DNA from: Lachnospiraceae bacterium UBA6452 | GTDB lineage: Bacteria > Bacillota > Clostridia > Lachnospirales > Lachnospiraceae | Length of the DNA: 14,505 nucleotides | NCBI GenBank assembly: GCA_002441865.1 | Contig: DJNY01000190.1 | Span: 28,813-43,317 of the forward strand | Direction: 5' to 3' | Part shown: piece after piece, positions 1-6,688 of the stretch | How the letters are laid out: every line of letters begins with the position of its first letter | Position numbering within the stretch: position 1 is the first letter of the stretch | Translations under genes and position numbers: made by a program | Notes under the pieces: generated by a model | The model's input: only the letters and a program-made list of their open reading frames with translations | Databases searched by the model: none | What the model was told of the DNA's origin: nothing

Positions 1-446
1 CCTAAAAATTCGTGGATCTGTCCCATCCACTCCGCATCACGCTTTGCCAGATAGTCATTGACCGTAACGATATGTACGCCCTTTCCTTCCAGCGCATTCA
101 GATAAGCAGGCAGTGTGGATACGAGTGTCTTACCTTCACCGGTACGCATTTCAGCGATACGTCCCTGGTGCAGGATAATACCACCAATGAGCTGTACCCG
201 GTAATGCTCCATATTCAGAACACGTTTACCAGCCTCACGGACTGTCGCAAATGCCTCCGGCAGAAGATCATCAAGTGTCTCGCCTTCCGCAAGACGCTTT
301 TTATACTCTTTTGTTTTGCCTCTTAATTCTTCATCTGACAGTGCACGCATCGTATCGCGATAAGATTCGATCTTCTCCACGATTGGCTCAATACGCTTCA
401 GTTCCCGTTCGCTGTGGGTTCCGAATACCTTTTCTATCATTTTCAT
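1..446 (-). CDS. secA: Protein translocase subunit SecA, N-terminal part (partial at left edge)
   Basis: SecA is the ATPase motor that pushes unfolded preproteins through the SecYEG channel at the inner face of the membrane. Translating the minus strand gives 148 whole codons before the window ends. It begins [19 protein letters not shown], typical of the SecA N-terminus. The first nucleotide-binding domain follows, with the Walker A motif MRTGEGKT at about residues 100-107 and then [11 protein letters not shown] near residue 130, both hallmark SecA sequences. Full SecA proteins are usually 800-900 residues, so over 80 percent lies outside. I chose the ATG at 444-446; AAGG and AGGAG sequences lie just upstream, and a second ATG at 438-440 is a less likely start. 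The gene is divergent from ptb and has its own promoter at 512-540. Identification is firm. Confidence 0.97.
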   Translation of the reverse strand, partial: MKMIEKVFGTHSERELKRIEPIVEKIESYRDTMRALSDEELRGKTKEYKKRLAEGETLDDLLPEAFATVREAGKRVLNMEHYRVQLIGGIILHQGRIAEMRTGEGKTLVSTLPAYLNALEGKGVHIVTVNDYLAKRDAEWMGQIHEFL

Positions 447-511
447 AATTTGCCTTAACTCCTACTGTTCTCTGCACAAAGCAGAGTTATTCAGGATAAA
501 ACCTAATGTAC

Positions 512-540
512 ATTGTAACAGATTTACATAGATGATTCAA
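512..540 (-). promoter_or_regulatory. secA promoter, sigma-A type
   Basis: On the minus strand a -35 box TTGAAT (535-540) and a -10 box TACAAT (512-517) are separated by exactly 17 bases. The bases just before the -10 are TGT, giving an extended -10. The start point would be near 505, leaving a leader of about 60 bases before the secA ATG at 446. This is sequence matching only. Confidence 0.65.
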
Positions 541-595
541 CATGAAAGGATGGTTAAGAAAGTTAAATTTTTATGAATAGAAAGAGGCTGAATCA

Positions 596-624
596 TTGCT
601 TTTTCGCTCTTTTAGTGTTAGAAT
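596..624 (+). promoter_or_regulatory. ptb-buk promoter, sigma-A type
   Basis: A -35 box TTGCTT (596-601) and a -10 box TAGAAT (619-624) are separated by exactly 17 bases. TGT directly before the -10 adds an extended -10 element. Transcription would start near 631, about 47 bases before the ptb ATG. The ribosome binding site GAGGTG (666-671) sits 6 bases before that ATG. The -10 box is overlapped by a Rex-like inverted repeat. Confidence 0.6.
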
Positions 625-632
625 TTTAACAA
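615..632 (+). promoter_or_regulatory. Candidate Rex (redox sensor) operator over the ptb -10 box
   Basis: GTGTTAGAATTTTAACAA matches the clostridial Rex consensus TTGTTAANNNNTTAACAA at 12 of the 14 defined positions. The right half-site TTAACAA is perfect, and the core TGTTA/TAACA inverted repeat has the expected 6-base separation. It covers the predicted -10 box and start point, a position fitting repression. Rex is an NADH/NAD-responsive repressor known in Clostridia to control fermentation genes, including butyrate genes. Function here is inferred. Confidence 0.5.
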
Positions 633-677
633 ATGGGGTTTCCCCAGAAGAAGAATAAGACAAATGAGGTGTAAAAA

Positions 678-1592
678 ATGGCAAAAAATTTTGATGAATT
701 ATTGTCAAAGGTATCTTCTTGCTCAAAGAAGAAATTATCTGTAGCCTGCGCACAGGACAAGGCTGTTCTGGAAGCTGTCAAGGCTGCTAAGGAACGTGGC
801 ATTGCTGATTCCATTCTTGTCGGTGACGAAGCAAAGATCCGAGAGATCGCTGCTACGATCGATATGGATTTAGCCGATTATGAGATCGTCAATGTAGAAG
901 ACACTGTAGAAGCTTCTCTTGCAGCCGTTAAACTGGTACATGACAAAAAAGCCGATATGTATCTGAAGGGTCTTCTCGACACAAAGACATTCTTAAAGAG
1001 TGTTCTGAACAAGGAATGTGGTCTTCGTACAGGCAAACCGTTATCTCATGTCTGTGTATTTGAAATTCCGGGGATCGACCGTCTGTTATTCTTTACTGAT
1101 GTGGCATTTATTCCATATCCTACACTGGAAGATAAGGTGAACATCATCAACTATACCGTTGAAGTTGCAAATGCCTGCGGCGTTGAGAATCCAAAGGTTG
1201 CCCCGCTTGCAGCGGTTGAAGTTGTCAATCCGAAGATGCCTGTTACTGTAGATGCACAGCAGCTGACAGAAATGAATGAAAGAGGCGAGATCAAAGGCTG
1301 TATCGTTGACGGACCACTCTCTCTTGATATTGCGCTTTACAGAGAAGCTGCAGCCGAAAAGGGCGCACTTAACCGTAAGATCGCAGGTGATGCAGATATT
1401 CTTCTGTTCCCTGATATCCATGCCGGTAACCTTGTATACAAGGCAATCGTACATATGGTTCCGGTTAAGAACGGTAACATCTTAACAGGTACCCAGGCAC
1501 CGGTTATCCTGACATCCCGTTCCGACACATGTGAGACAAAGGTAAATTCCATTGCACTTGCAGCTGTTATGGCAGAAAAGATGATGAAATAA
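678..1592 (+). CDS. ptb: Phosphate butyryltransferase (phosphotransbutyrylase)
   Basis: The enzyme transfers the butyryl group from butyryl-CoA to phosphate, giving butyryl phosphate and CoA in the cytoplasm; it is the first of the two terminal steps of butyrate formation. The 304-residue product has the usual length and fold of the phosphate acetyl/butyryltransferase family. Recognisable family stretches are KGLLDTKTFLKSVLN near 97-111, DGPLSLD at 211-217, PDIHAGN at 245-251 and the C-terminal TSRSDTCETKVNSIALA near 279-295. The start ATG follows GAGGTG at 6 bases. The gene is 28 bases upstream of buk in the same direction, and this pairing favours butyryl over acetyl as substrate. A promoter and a Rex-like site lie upstream. 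Related chain lengths such as branched acyl-CoA cannot be excluded. Confidence 0.95.
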   Translation: MAKNFDELLSKVSSCSKKKLSVACAQDKAVLEAVKAAKERGIADSILVGDEAKIREIAATIDMDLADYEIVNVEDTVEASLAAVKLVHDKKADMYLKGLLDTKTFLKSVLNKECGLRTGKPLSHVCVFEIPGIDRLLFFTDVAFIPYPTLEDKVNIINYTVEVANACGVENPKVAPLAAVEVVNPKMPVTVDAQQLTEMNERGEIKGCIVDGPLSLDIALYREAAAEKGALNRKIAGDADILLFPDIHAGNLVYKAIVHMVPVKNGNILTGTQAPVILTSRSDTCETKVNSIALAAVMAEKMMK

Positions 1593-1620
1593 TATATTTT
1601 CATAAAGAAAGGAAACAGTT

Positions 1621-2688
1621 ATGTCTAAGAAGAGTTTAATTATCAATCCCGGTTCTACTTCTACAAAGATCGGCGTTTTTGAAGATGAAACATTATTATT
1701 TGAAGAAACACTGCGTCACTCCACAGAAGAGATCGCAAAATATGCAACTATTTTTGATCAGAAAGACTTCCGTAAGGAAATTATCGTGAATCTGTTAAAG
1801 GAAAAAGATTTCGACATCAATTCACTTGATTTCGTTGTTGGCCGCGGTGGTATGTTAAAACCGATCCCTGGCGGCACTTACGCAGTAACAGATGATCTTT
1901 TAAATGACTTAAAGATCGGCAGACAGGGACAGCATGCTTCCAACCTCGGCGGTATCCTTGCAAGAGAGATCGGCGATTCCATCGGCGTTCCTTCTTTTAT
2001 CGTTGATCCGGTTGTTGTAGACGAGCTGATCCCAACTTCCCGTTATTCAGGTGTTCCGGAGCTCCCAAGAACTTCTGTCTTCCATGCACTGAACCAGAAA
2101 GCAGTTGCTAAGAGATATGCAAAGGAAATCGGCAGGTCTTATGACTCCCTGAATCTGATCGTTGTTCACATGGGCGGCGGTGTTTCCGTAGGTCCTCACA
2201 AGCATGGCAAGGTCATCGATATCTTCAATGCTCTTGACGGCGACGGTGCATTCTCTCCGGAGCGTGCAGGCGCAGTTCCTGTTGGTGCACTTGTAAAGAT
2301 GTGCTTCTCCGGCAAATATACAGAAGCTGAGGTTTACAGGAAATTAGTCGGTAACGGCGGCTTCAATGCTTATCTTGGAACAAACGATATGCGTGATGTA
2401 GAAAAGATGGTTGACGAAGGCGATACAAAGGCTGCAGAAGTACGTGATGCATTCATCCAGCAGATGTCCAAGAACATCGGTGCTATGGCTACTGTCCTTG
2501 AGGGCAAGGTTGACCAGATCATCGTAACAGGCGGTATCGCATATGATAAGGGTGTTGTAGACGGTCTGAAAGCCCGCTGCGAATGGATCGCTCCGTTTAC
2601 CGTATATCCGGGCGAGGATGAGCTTCTTGCACTTGCACAGGGCGGTCTTCGTGTTGTGAATGGAGAAGAAGCGGCTATGCAGTACTAA
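1621..2688 (+). CDS. buk: Butyrate kinase
   Basis: Butyrate kinase converts butyryl phosphate and ADP to butyrate and ATP, the energy-conserving last step of the pathway. The 355-residue product is the standard length. It belongs to the acetate/butyrate kinase family of the ASKHA fold: the N-terminal phosphate-binding segment reads [15 protein letters not shown] (9-23), followed by [15 protein letters not shown] (73-87), the second phosphate loop HMGGGVSVG (183-191) and a C-terminal VTGGIAYD. The ribosome binding site AAAGGAA (1608-1614) lies 6 bases before the ATG. No promoter is evident in the 28-base gap after ptb, so the two genes form one operon. Downstream there is no simple hairpin terminator; instead two long palindromes follow (2722-2912 and 2916-3136). 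Butyrate kinase is found in Coprococcus, whereas many other gut Lachnospiraceae use butyryl-CoA:acetate CoA-transferase. Confidence 0.96.
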   Translation: MSKKSLIINPGSTSTKIGVFEDETLLFEETLRHSTEEIAKYATIFDQKDFRKEIIVNLLKEKDFDINSLDFVVGRGGMLKPIPGGTYAVTDDLLNDLKIGRQGQHASNLGGILAREIGDSIGVPSFIVDPVVVDELIPTSRYSGVPELPRTSVFHALNQKAVAKRYAKEIGRSYDSLNLIVVHMGGGVSVGPHKHGKVIDIFNALDGDGAFSPERAGAVPVGALVKMCFSGKYTEAEVYRKLVGNGGFNAYLGTNDMRDVEKMVDEGDTKAAEVRDAFIQQMSKNIGAMATVLEGKVDQIIVTGGIAYDKGVVDGLKARCEWIAPFTVYPGEDELLALAQGGLRVVNGEEAAMQY

Positions 2689-2721
2689 GCCCTTTTCTAT
2701 AAAATTAGAGATATTATAATA

Positions 2722-2912
2722 TGTAATAATACGAAGAAAACCATATACCAGTCAATCACGCTTGACTACCCTGCGATTTGCTATGAGCACATATTGCCGC
2801 GCTCCAGCCGCAAAAAAGCGTTGCGGTCTCTCCGCTGCGGCAAGTGCTTCGCAAATCTCGGTCGTCTACGCTATCGATTGTCCGGCATATGGTTTTCTTC
2901 TGTATTTCTACA
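2722..2912. repeat. Long imperfect palindrome A, MITE-like, no coding capacity
   Basis: The two halves of this 191-base stretch are nearly reverse complements. Outer arms TGTA (2722-2725) and TACA (2909-2912) lead into a perfect block GAAGAAAACCATAT (2733-2746) against ATATGGTTTTCTTC (2887-2900). Further pairs are GATTTGC (2775-2781) with GCAAATC (2851-2857), GCAC (2787-2790) with GTGC (2844-2847), and TTGCCGC (2794-2800) with GCGGCAA (2837-2843). CCGCAA/TTGCGG at 2808-2826 forms the tip. AATA flanks both outer ends (2718-2721, 2913-2916) and could be a target duplication, but the context is AT-rich, so this is weak. It could be a non-autonomous mobile element or a structured RNA. No transposase is nearby. 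Confidence 0.7.
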
Positions 2913-2915
2913 AAT

Positions 2916-3136
2916 AAAAATAGCTCCAGCATTATATTTCTATGCGATAGCTACAAATGCGTCTTTCTACTTGGCTAAGTACTGACAATGGATATGGTGC
3001 CACGACAAGGATGTCGTGGCAGCGAACCTGAGACATGGATGTCGAATGTTCGCGTGCCATATTCATGTTAGTACGTGCCTTAGTAGAAAAGCATGCGTAG
3101 CGTGCATAAAATATAATGCAGGAGCTATTATTTTTT
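2916..3136 (+). repeat. Long imperfect palindrome B with two apical GGA-loop hairpins; possible ncRNA and bidirectional terminator
   Basis: The outer arms AATAGCTCC (2919-2927) and GGAGCTATT (3121-3129) pair, continuing through GCATTATATTT (2929-2939) against AAATATAATGC (3109-3119) with one mismatch between the blocks. Pairing goes on with interruptions to ATATGG (2992-2997) against CCATAT (3057-3062). That stem opens into two hairpins: a perfect 10-bp stem closing an AGGA loop (2998-3021), and a GCGAAC/GTTCGC stem (3022-3053) whose tip is GACA-TGGA-TGTC. The plus strand ends in a T-rich tail (3126-3136). The minus strand also has a T run after its outer arm. The element could therefore terminate both buk and the convergent purine operon. 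There is no plausible coding content. Confidence 0.75.
3004..3043 (+). promoter_or_regulatory. Two CsrA-type binding hairpins (GACA-NGGA-TGTC)
   Basis: GACAAGGATGTC (3004-3015) contains ACAAGGATGT, an exact match to the core ACARGGAUGU of the in vitro selected CsrA consensus, with GGA in a hairpin loop and ACA/UGU forming the stem. GACATGGATGTC (3032-3043) differs only at the R position. The 28-base offset between the two sites would allow a CsrA dimer to bridge them. The motif is meaningful only in plus-strand RNA, the same sense as ptb-buk. The match is seen directly; binding is inference, and whether the host encodes CsrA is not known from this window. Confidence 0.4.
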
Positions 3137-3146
3137 AAATTTAAAA

Positions 3147-4325
3147 TTAATGATGGAACAGGCGGATTCCTGTGAAGCACATTGCCATATTGTACTTGTT
3201 GCAGGTCTCGATGACATTGTCGTCACGGATAGAGCCGCCCGGCTGTGCCACATATTTCACACCGCTCTTATGTGCTCTTTCAATGTTATCTCCGAATGGG
3301 AAGAACGCATCGGAACCAAGTGCCACATCTGTATTCTGATCCAGCCATGCTCTCTTTTCCTCACGGGTAAATACAGGCGGTTTTTCCTTGAAGAACTTCT
3401 GCCATTCGCCCTCTGCCAGAACGTCCATGTAATCTTCTCCGATATAGAGGTCGATCGTATTATCACGGTCTGCTCTGCGTATATTGTCTACAAACGGAAG
3501 ATTCATAACCTGTGGCGACTGACGCAGGAACCAGTTATCAGCCTTAGAGCCTGCCAGTCTTGTACAGTGGATACGGGACTGCTGCCCCGCTCCGATACCG
3601 ATTGCCTGTCCGCCTTTTGCGAAGCAGACTGAGTTGGACTGTGTATATTTCAGTGTGATCAGTGCGATCTCGAGATCGATCTTTGCAGATTCCGGAATTT
3701 CTTTGTTGTCTGTGACTACATTGGAAAGCAGCTCATCATCAATCTTAAGCTCATTTCTGCCCTGTTCAAATGTAATACCGAATACCTGCTTGTGCTCGAT
3801 CGGCGCCGGTACATAATCAGGATCGATCTGGATCACATTGTAGTTGCCGTTTTTCTTCGCTTTTAAGATTGCAAGCGCTTCGTCTGTATAGCCCGGTGCG
3901 ATGACACCATCGGAAACCTCTCTTTTGATGATTCTTGCCGTGGATTCATCGCAGACATCGGAAAGTGAAATAAAATCACCGAAAGAAGACATTCTGTCCG
4001 CACCTCTGGCTCTTGCATATGCACAGGCAAGCGGAGAAAGCTCACCAAGATCATCTACCCAGTAGATCTTGCTCTCTACTTCACTCAGCGGAAGTCCGAC
4101 TGCTGCGCCTGCAGGCGATACGTGTTTAAAAGAAGTTGCTGCTGGAAGCCCTGTTGCTGCCTTCAGCTCCTTTACAAGCTGCCAGCCATTAAAAGCATCC
4201 AGAAAATTGATATAGCCAGGCTTTCCGTTCAGTACCGTGACCGGCAGATCACTACCATCTTCCATATAAATGCGGGAAGGCTTCTGATTTGGGTTACAAC
4301 CATATTTCAGTTCTAATTCGTTCAT
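3147..4325 (-). CDS. Stand-alone AICAR transformylase (phosphoribosylaminoimidazolecarboxamide formyltransferase)
   Basis: This enzyme formylates AICAR with 10-formyl-tetrahydrofolate to FAICAR, the penultimate step of IMP synthesis. The 392 residues correspond to the C-terminal transformylase domain of bifunctional PurH. The N-terminal MGS-like cyclohydrolase domain of PurH is absent. Visible family features are YGCNPNQ (8-14), LNGKPGYINFLDA (32-44), the catalytic Lys67-His68 in SFKHVSPAGAAVG, and YTQSNSVCFAKGGQAIGIGAGQQSR near the middle. The start ATG follows GGGAG at 7 bases. It lies 30 bases downstream of a PurO-type IMP cyclohydrolase on the same strand, which supplies the missing activity. 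The gene ends beside palindrome B, facing buk. It is often annotated as PurH, but it is not the full bifunctional protein. Confidence 0.93.
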   Translation of the reverse strand: MNELELKYGCNPNQKPSRIYMEDGSDLPVTVLNGKPGYINFLDAFNGWQLVKELKAATGLPAATSFKHVSPAGAAVGLPLSEVESKIYWVDDLGELSPLACAYARARGADRMSSFGDFISLSDVCDESTARIIKREVSDGVIAPGYTDEALAILKAKKNGNYNVIQIDPDYVPAPIEHKQVFGITFEQGRNELKIDDELLSNVVTDNKEIPESAKIDLEIALITLKYTQSNSVCFAKGGQAIGIGAGQQSRIHCTRLAGSKADNWFLRQSPQVMNLPFVDNIRRADRDNTIDLYIGEDYMDVLAEGEWQKFFKEKPPVFTREEKRAWLDQNTDVALGSDAFFPFGDNIERAHKSGVKYVAQPGGSIRDDNVIETCNKYNMAMCFTGIRLFHH

Positions 4326-4355
4326 TTGTATTCTCCCTTTTTGTTTGATTATATT

Positions 4356-5069
4356 TTACTGGTTCTTATTCACGATCTTAGAAGTATACTTTCCTGTCTC
4401 GATCTCAATGTATCTGACAAATAAAGATACTTTGTTATCTGCATTTAAGCTGTTCCACAGAAGCTCTGTGAATGCATCCATATCATCCGGAACAGAGATC
4501 AGCTCCGGCTCTCCTTCAAAGCTTGGAAGCGGATTGCCATCTCCCATGTAAGTATGGATGAAACGTCCTTCGCCCGCTACCGGATTTTCGTAGGCAAATG
4601 TATAACGGTTGCAAGCTGCCGGATTGCCATTATTACTCTTTAAAATAGACATTGCATAATTGAAGCCGCCGTTTTCAAGATGCATGATACCTGAAATACG
4701 AGGTGTGTAGTTTGGTGCATCCGGTTCAAACTCTCTGGTGCGCAGTGCCTGTTCAAATGTCTGCTGCTTGTCCATCAGTTCATAGATCGTATCTGTCTGA
4801 TCGCCGTTTGTCACGATCGTCTTATTGCCCAGCACACGTACCGGTGCATAAATGATCAGACTCGGATCACTTAATTTACTTGGATCAAATGCCTGTGTGC
4901 GGATACCCTCCCCGTCCTCTACAAAAACACGGTTACGGCTGTTCTCACTTCTGCCCATGATAAAATATGCAGTTACCGCATACTTGCCATTTGCACTCTT
5001 TCCAATGATAATACCTCTGCCCGGATATGCATTTTGCTGCAATTCCTTTTCAATCGACTTCATCTGCAT
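4356..5069 (-). CDS. IMP cyclohydrolase, PurO-like (archaeal-type family)
   Basis: The predicted role is ring closure of FAICAR to IMP, the last step of de novo purine synthesis. The 237-residue product lacks the MGS fold of PurH and instead resembles the IMP_cyclohyd family first known from archaeal PurO. Features are YPGRGIIIGKSANGKYAVTA (15-34), the MGRSENSRNR block (38-47), NGDQTDTIYEL (88-98) and an Asn/Arg-rich segment CNRYTFAYEN further on. I chose the ATG at 5067-5069 because AGGAGG (5079-5084) sits 9 bases upstream; a longer reading to 5117 would run through that site and is unlikely. It is first in a two-gene operon with the AICAR transformylase. An extended -10 promoter is at 5126-5134. 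The family call rests on remembered motifs; the operon partner supports it strongly. Confidence 0.88.
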   Translation of the reverse strand: MQMKSIEKELQQNAYPGRGIIIGKSANGKYAVTAYFIMGRSENSRNRVFVEDGEGIRTQAFDPSKLSDPSLIIYAPVRVLGNKTIVTNGDQTDTIYELMDKQQTFEQALRTREFEPDAPNYTPRISGIMHLENGGFNYAMSILKSNNGNPAACNRYTFAYENPVAGEGRFIHTYMGDGNPLPSFEGEPELISVPDDMDAFTELLWNSLNADNKVSLFVRYIEIETGKYTSKIVNKNQ

Positions 5070-5125
5070 GCTATAAATCCTCCTAAAATGATTGTAGTTT
5101 GACTTTCTATCGACCATACAAATCT

Positions 5126-5134
5126 ACTATAGCA
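5126..5134 (-). promoter_or_regulatory. Extended -10 promoter of the purine operon
   Basis: The minus strand reads TGCTATAGT, an extended -10 element with only a weak -35 upstream. The start would be near 5119, leaving a leader of about 50 bases to the cyclohydrolase ATG. I see no purine riboswitch in that leader. Confidence 0.4.
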
Positions 5135-5188
5135 TAGTTATATATAATTTTGTATCTTTTTTTATACCTATACGCGTTGGATATTCTC

Positions 5189-5197
5189 TGCTATAAT
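5189..5197 (+). promoter_or_regulatory. Extended -10 promoter of the lipase-like gene
   Basis: TGCTATAAT is a perfect extended -10 sequence; no good -35 is present. Transcription would start near 5204, directly at the ribosome binding site AAAAGGAG (5203-5210), giving a leader of only about 14 bases before the ATG at 5218. It is arranged back to back with the purine operon promoter. Confidence 0.45.
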
Positions 5198-5217
5198 TTG
5201 GGAAAAGGAGAAAACAG

Positions 5218-6675
5218 ATGACAATTTTGATTTTTTTTATTTTACTGCTATGCATCTATCTGGACGCCAGCAAAAAGATCGACCTGCTGACCGGTCCGAT
5301 ACGGTTTCTGTATTTTCTGATCGTACCGCATTTTCCATTTATTTTTTACTGCTGTCTGATTTCAGATCTTTCCTTGATTCCTTTGATATTCCTTGCCCTT
5401 GGGCTGGCAGCATTTCATCTGTATTCCACGATCCGGATGCATTTTGTGCCCTTCCGCAGAGATGAATCCGGCAATACACGGATCCGCATCGAATACGGTG
5501 GCATGCTTCTGTTAAAGTCTGGTATTCTCGGTATTTTTCTGCAGATCTTCCTGTATCTTATCCTATATCTGACAAGCCAATTCTTTCTACCGTCTTTGTT
5601 CGACAGACTTGACTATGGCGTCAGCTTTGCAACTGCGCTGTTCTTTATGTTTGATATTATTTACACATGCGTATTTATCCTGCTGTTTCTGCTGAATGGT
5701 GGCATCCGTGTGATCTGCACCTGCAGACGGCTCGGCATTGTGAAGCGGGTTCTGATCTGTCTCAACCTCTGGATCCCTGTTATCAATCTGTTTCTTGCCC
5801 ACTATATGTGCAGAGCTGTGAAAGATGAATATGCCATTGCAGTGACCAGACAGCAAAATGCCAATCTGCGCCCTTCCTCCGACGCCTGCAAAACAAAATA
5901 TCCGCTTATTATGGTGCATGGTATCGGATTCCGTGATCTGAAATATTTTAACTACTGGGGACGTGTTCCTCGGATTTTGCAAAAGAATGGAGCCCGTGTC
6001 TACTATGGGCATCAAAAAGCCTGGGGAACCATAGAGGAAAATGCTGCTGCCATTGCACAGACGATCGACAAAGCACTGCAGGAGACCGGTGCAGATAAAG
6101 TCAACATCATTGCCCATTCAAAGGGTGGTCTGGACAGCCGTTATCTGATCAGCCGCCTTGGTTATGCAGACAAAGTCGCCAGCCTCACAACAATGTCAAC
6201 GCCGCATCGCGGTTCGGAGCTGATCCCATTTTTAAACCAACTGCCGGATGGCATCTATCGATGGATCGCCGGTCTTCTGGATCGTTCTTCCGCCCAGCTT
6301 GGTGATGAACATCCGGACTGCTACCATTCCAGCAAGCAGCTTGATCCCGCATTCTGCAGCCAGTTTAATGAGGCAGTGCCTGACAGCCCGCAGGTCTATT
6401 ATCAAAGCTATGCTTCTGTCATGAAAAACTGCTTCAGTGACTCTCTTTTGTCAGTGCCTTACTTCTTTATGAAGCTGCTTTCCCATGAGCCAAACGATGG
6501 TCTTGTGACAGAAAGCTCTGCCAAATGGGGACATTTTCAGGGAACGCTGCAAAGCCGGAAACGCGGTATTTCGCATGGCGATATGATCGACCTGAAAAGA
6601 GAAGATATCAAAGGATTTGATGTGTTAGAATGTTACATACAGCTTGTGGAAAACTTGAAGGAGGAGGGATTTTAA
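5218..6675 (+). CDS. Membrane-anchored lipase-like alpha/beta hydrolase
   Basis: The 485-residue protein has two parts. Residues 1 to about 200 hold roughly six hydrophobic segments (near 1-15, 28-50, 53-70, 97-120, 135-160, 175-195) and are likely membrane embedded. Residues 228-480 are a triacylglycerol lipase-like alpha/beta hydrolase. The oxyanion region reads PLIMVHGIGF (229-238). The nucleophile elbow is AHSKGG with Ser301, followed by STPHRGS (327-333). Asp427 in EPNDGLV and His453 in GISHGDM complete a plausible triad. AAAAGGAG lies 7 bases before the ATG. The gene is monocistronic: divergent from the purine operon and convergent with the PanE-family gene. The 3' end forms a hairpin overlapping its last codons. 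The substrate is unknown; an ester lipid at the membrane is a reasonable guess. The catalytic call is firm, the physiological role open. Confidence 0.85.
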   Translation: MTILIFFILLLCIYLDASKKIDLLTGPIRFLYFLIVPHFPFIFYCCLISDLSLIPLIFLALGLAAFHLYSTIRMHFVPFRRDESGNTRIRIEYGGMLLLKSGILGIFLQIFLYLILYLTSQFFLPSLFDRLDYGVSFATALFFMFDIIYTCVFILLFLLNGGIRVICTCRRLGIVKRVLICLNLWIPVINLFLAHYMCRAVKDEYAIAVTRQQNANLRPSSDACKTKYPLIMVHGIGFRDLKYFNYWGRVPRILQKNGARVYYGHQKAWGTIEENAAAIAQTIDKALQETGADKVNIIAHSKGGLDSRYLISRLGYADKVASLTTMSTPHRGSELIPFLNQLPDGIYRWIAGLLDRSSAQLGDEHPDCYHSSKQLDPAFCSQFNEAVPDSPQVYYQSYASVMKNCFSDSLLSVPYFFMKLLSHEPNDGLVTESSAKWGHFQGTLQSRKRGISHGDMIDLKREDIKGFDVLECYIQLVENLKEEGF

Positions 6676-6686
6676 CCCTCCTCCTT
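6658..6686. terminator. Bidirectional hairpin between convergent genes, overlapping the lipase stop
   Basis: AAGGAGGAGGG (6658-6668) and CCCTCCTCCTT (6676-6686) form a perfect 11-bp stem with a 7-base loop that contains the lipase stop codon TAA (6673-6675). The left arm encodes the last residues of the lipase. Only weak T tracts follow on either strand, so termination efficiency is uncertain. Confidence 0.6.
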
Positions 6687-6688
6687 TA

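Noticed and set aside
2794..2985. Plus-strand ORF of 63 codons after buk
   Set aside because: It lies across the two palindromes, has no ribosome binding site, and its composition follows the inverted repeats rather than protein-like sequence.
2998..3053. CRISPR-like or tandem repeat reading of the two GACANGGATGTC units
   Set aside because: There are only two short copies in different stem contexts with no spacer pattern; they are better explained as paired hairpins at the tip of the palindrome.
2689..3146. tRNA or known riboswitch in the post-buk gap
   Set aside because: The two-hairpin tip looks slightly cloverleaf-like, but there is no T-loop, anticodon arm or CCA-type acceptor, and no riboswitch core I recognise.
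2932..3180. Minus-strand ORF of 82 codons
   Set aside because: It is read through palindrome B and into the end of the AICAR transformylase gene in another frame; no ribosome binding site or recognisable protein features.
3150..3632. Plus-strand ORF of 160 codons antisense to the AICAR transformylase
   Set aside because: It is fully inside a well-identified gene on the other strand and shows no family motifs or start signals.
5070..5117. Longer IMP cyclohydrolase start at 5117, and a purine riboswitch in its leader
   Set aside because: A perfect AGGAGG sits 9 bases before the ATG at 5069, inside the extension. The leader is short and AT-rich, with no guanine-riboswitch core.
5587..6117. Minus-strand ORF of 176 codons antisense to the lipase-like gene
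   Set aside because: It is the shadow of a gene with a clear catalytic triad; no Shine-Dalgarno and no coherent domain.
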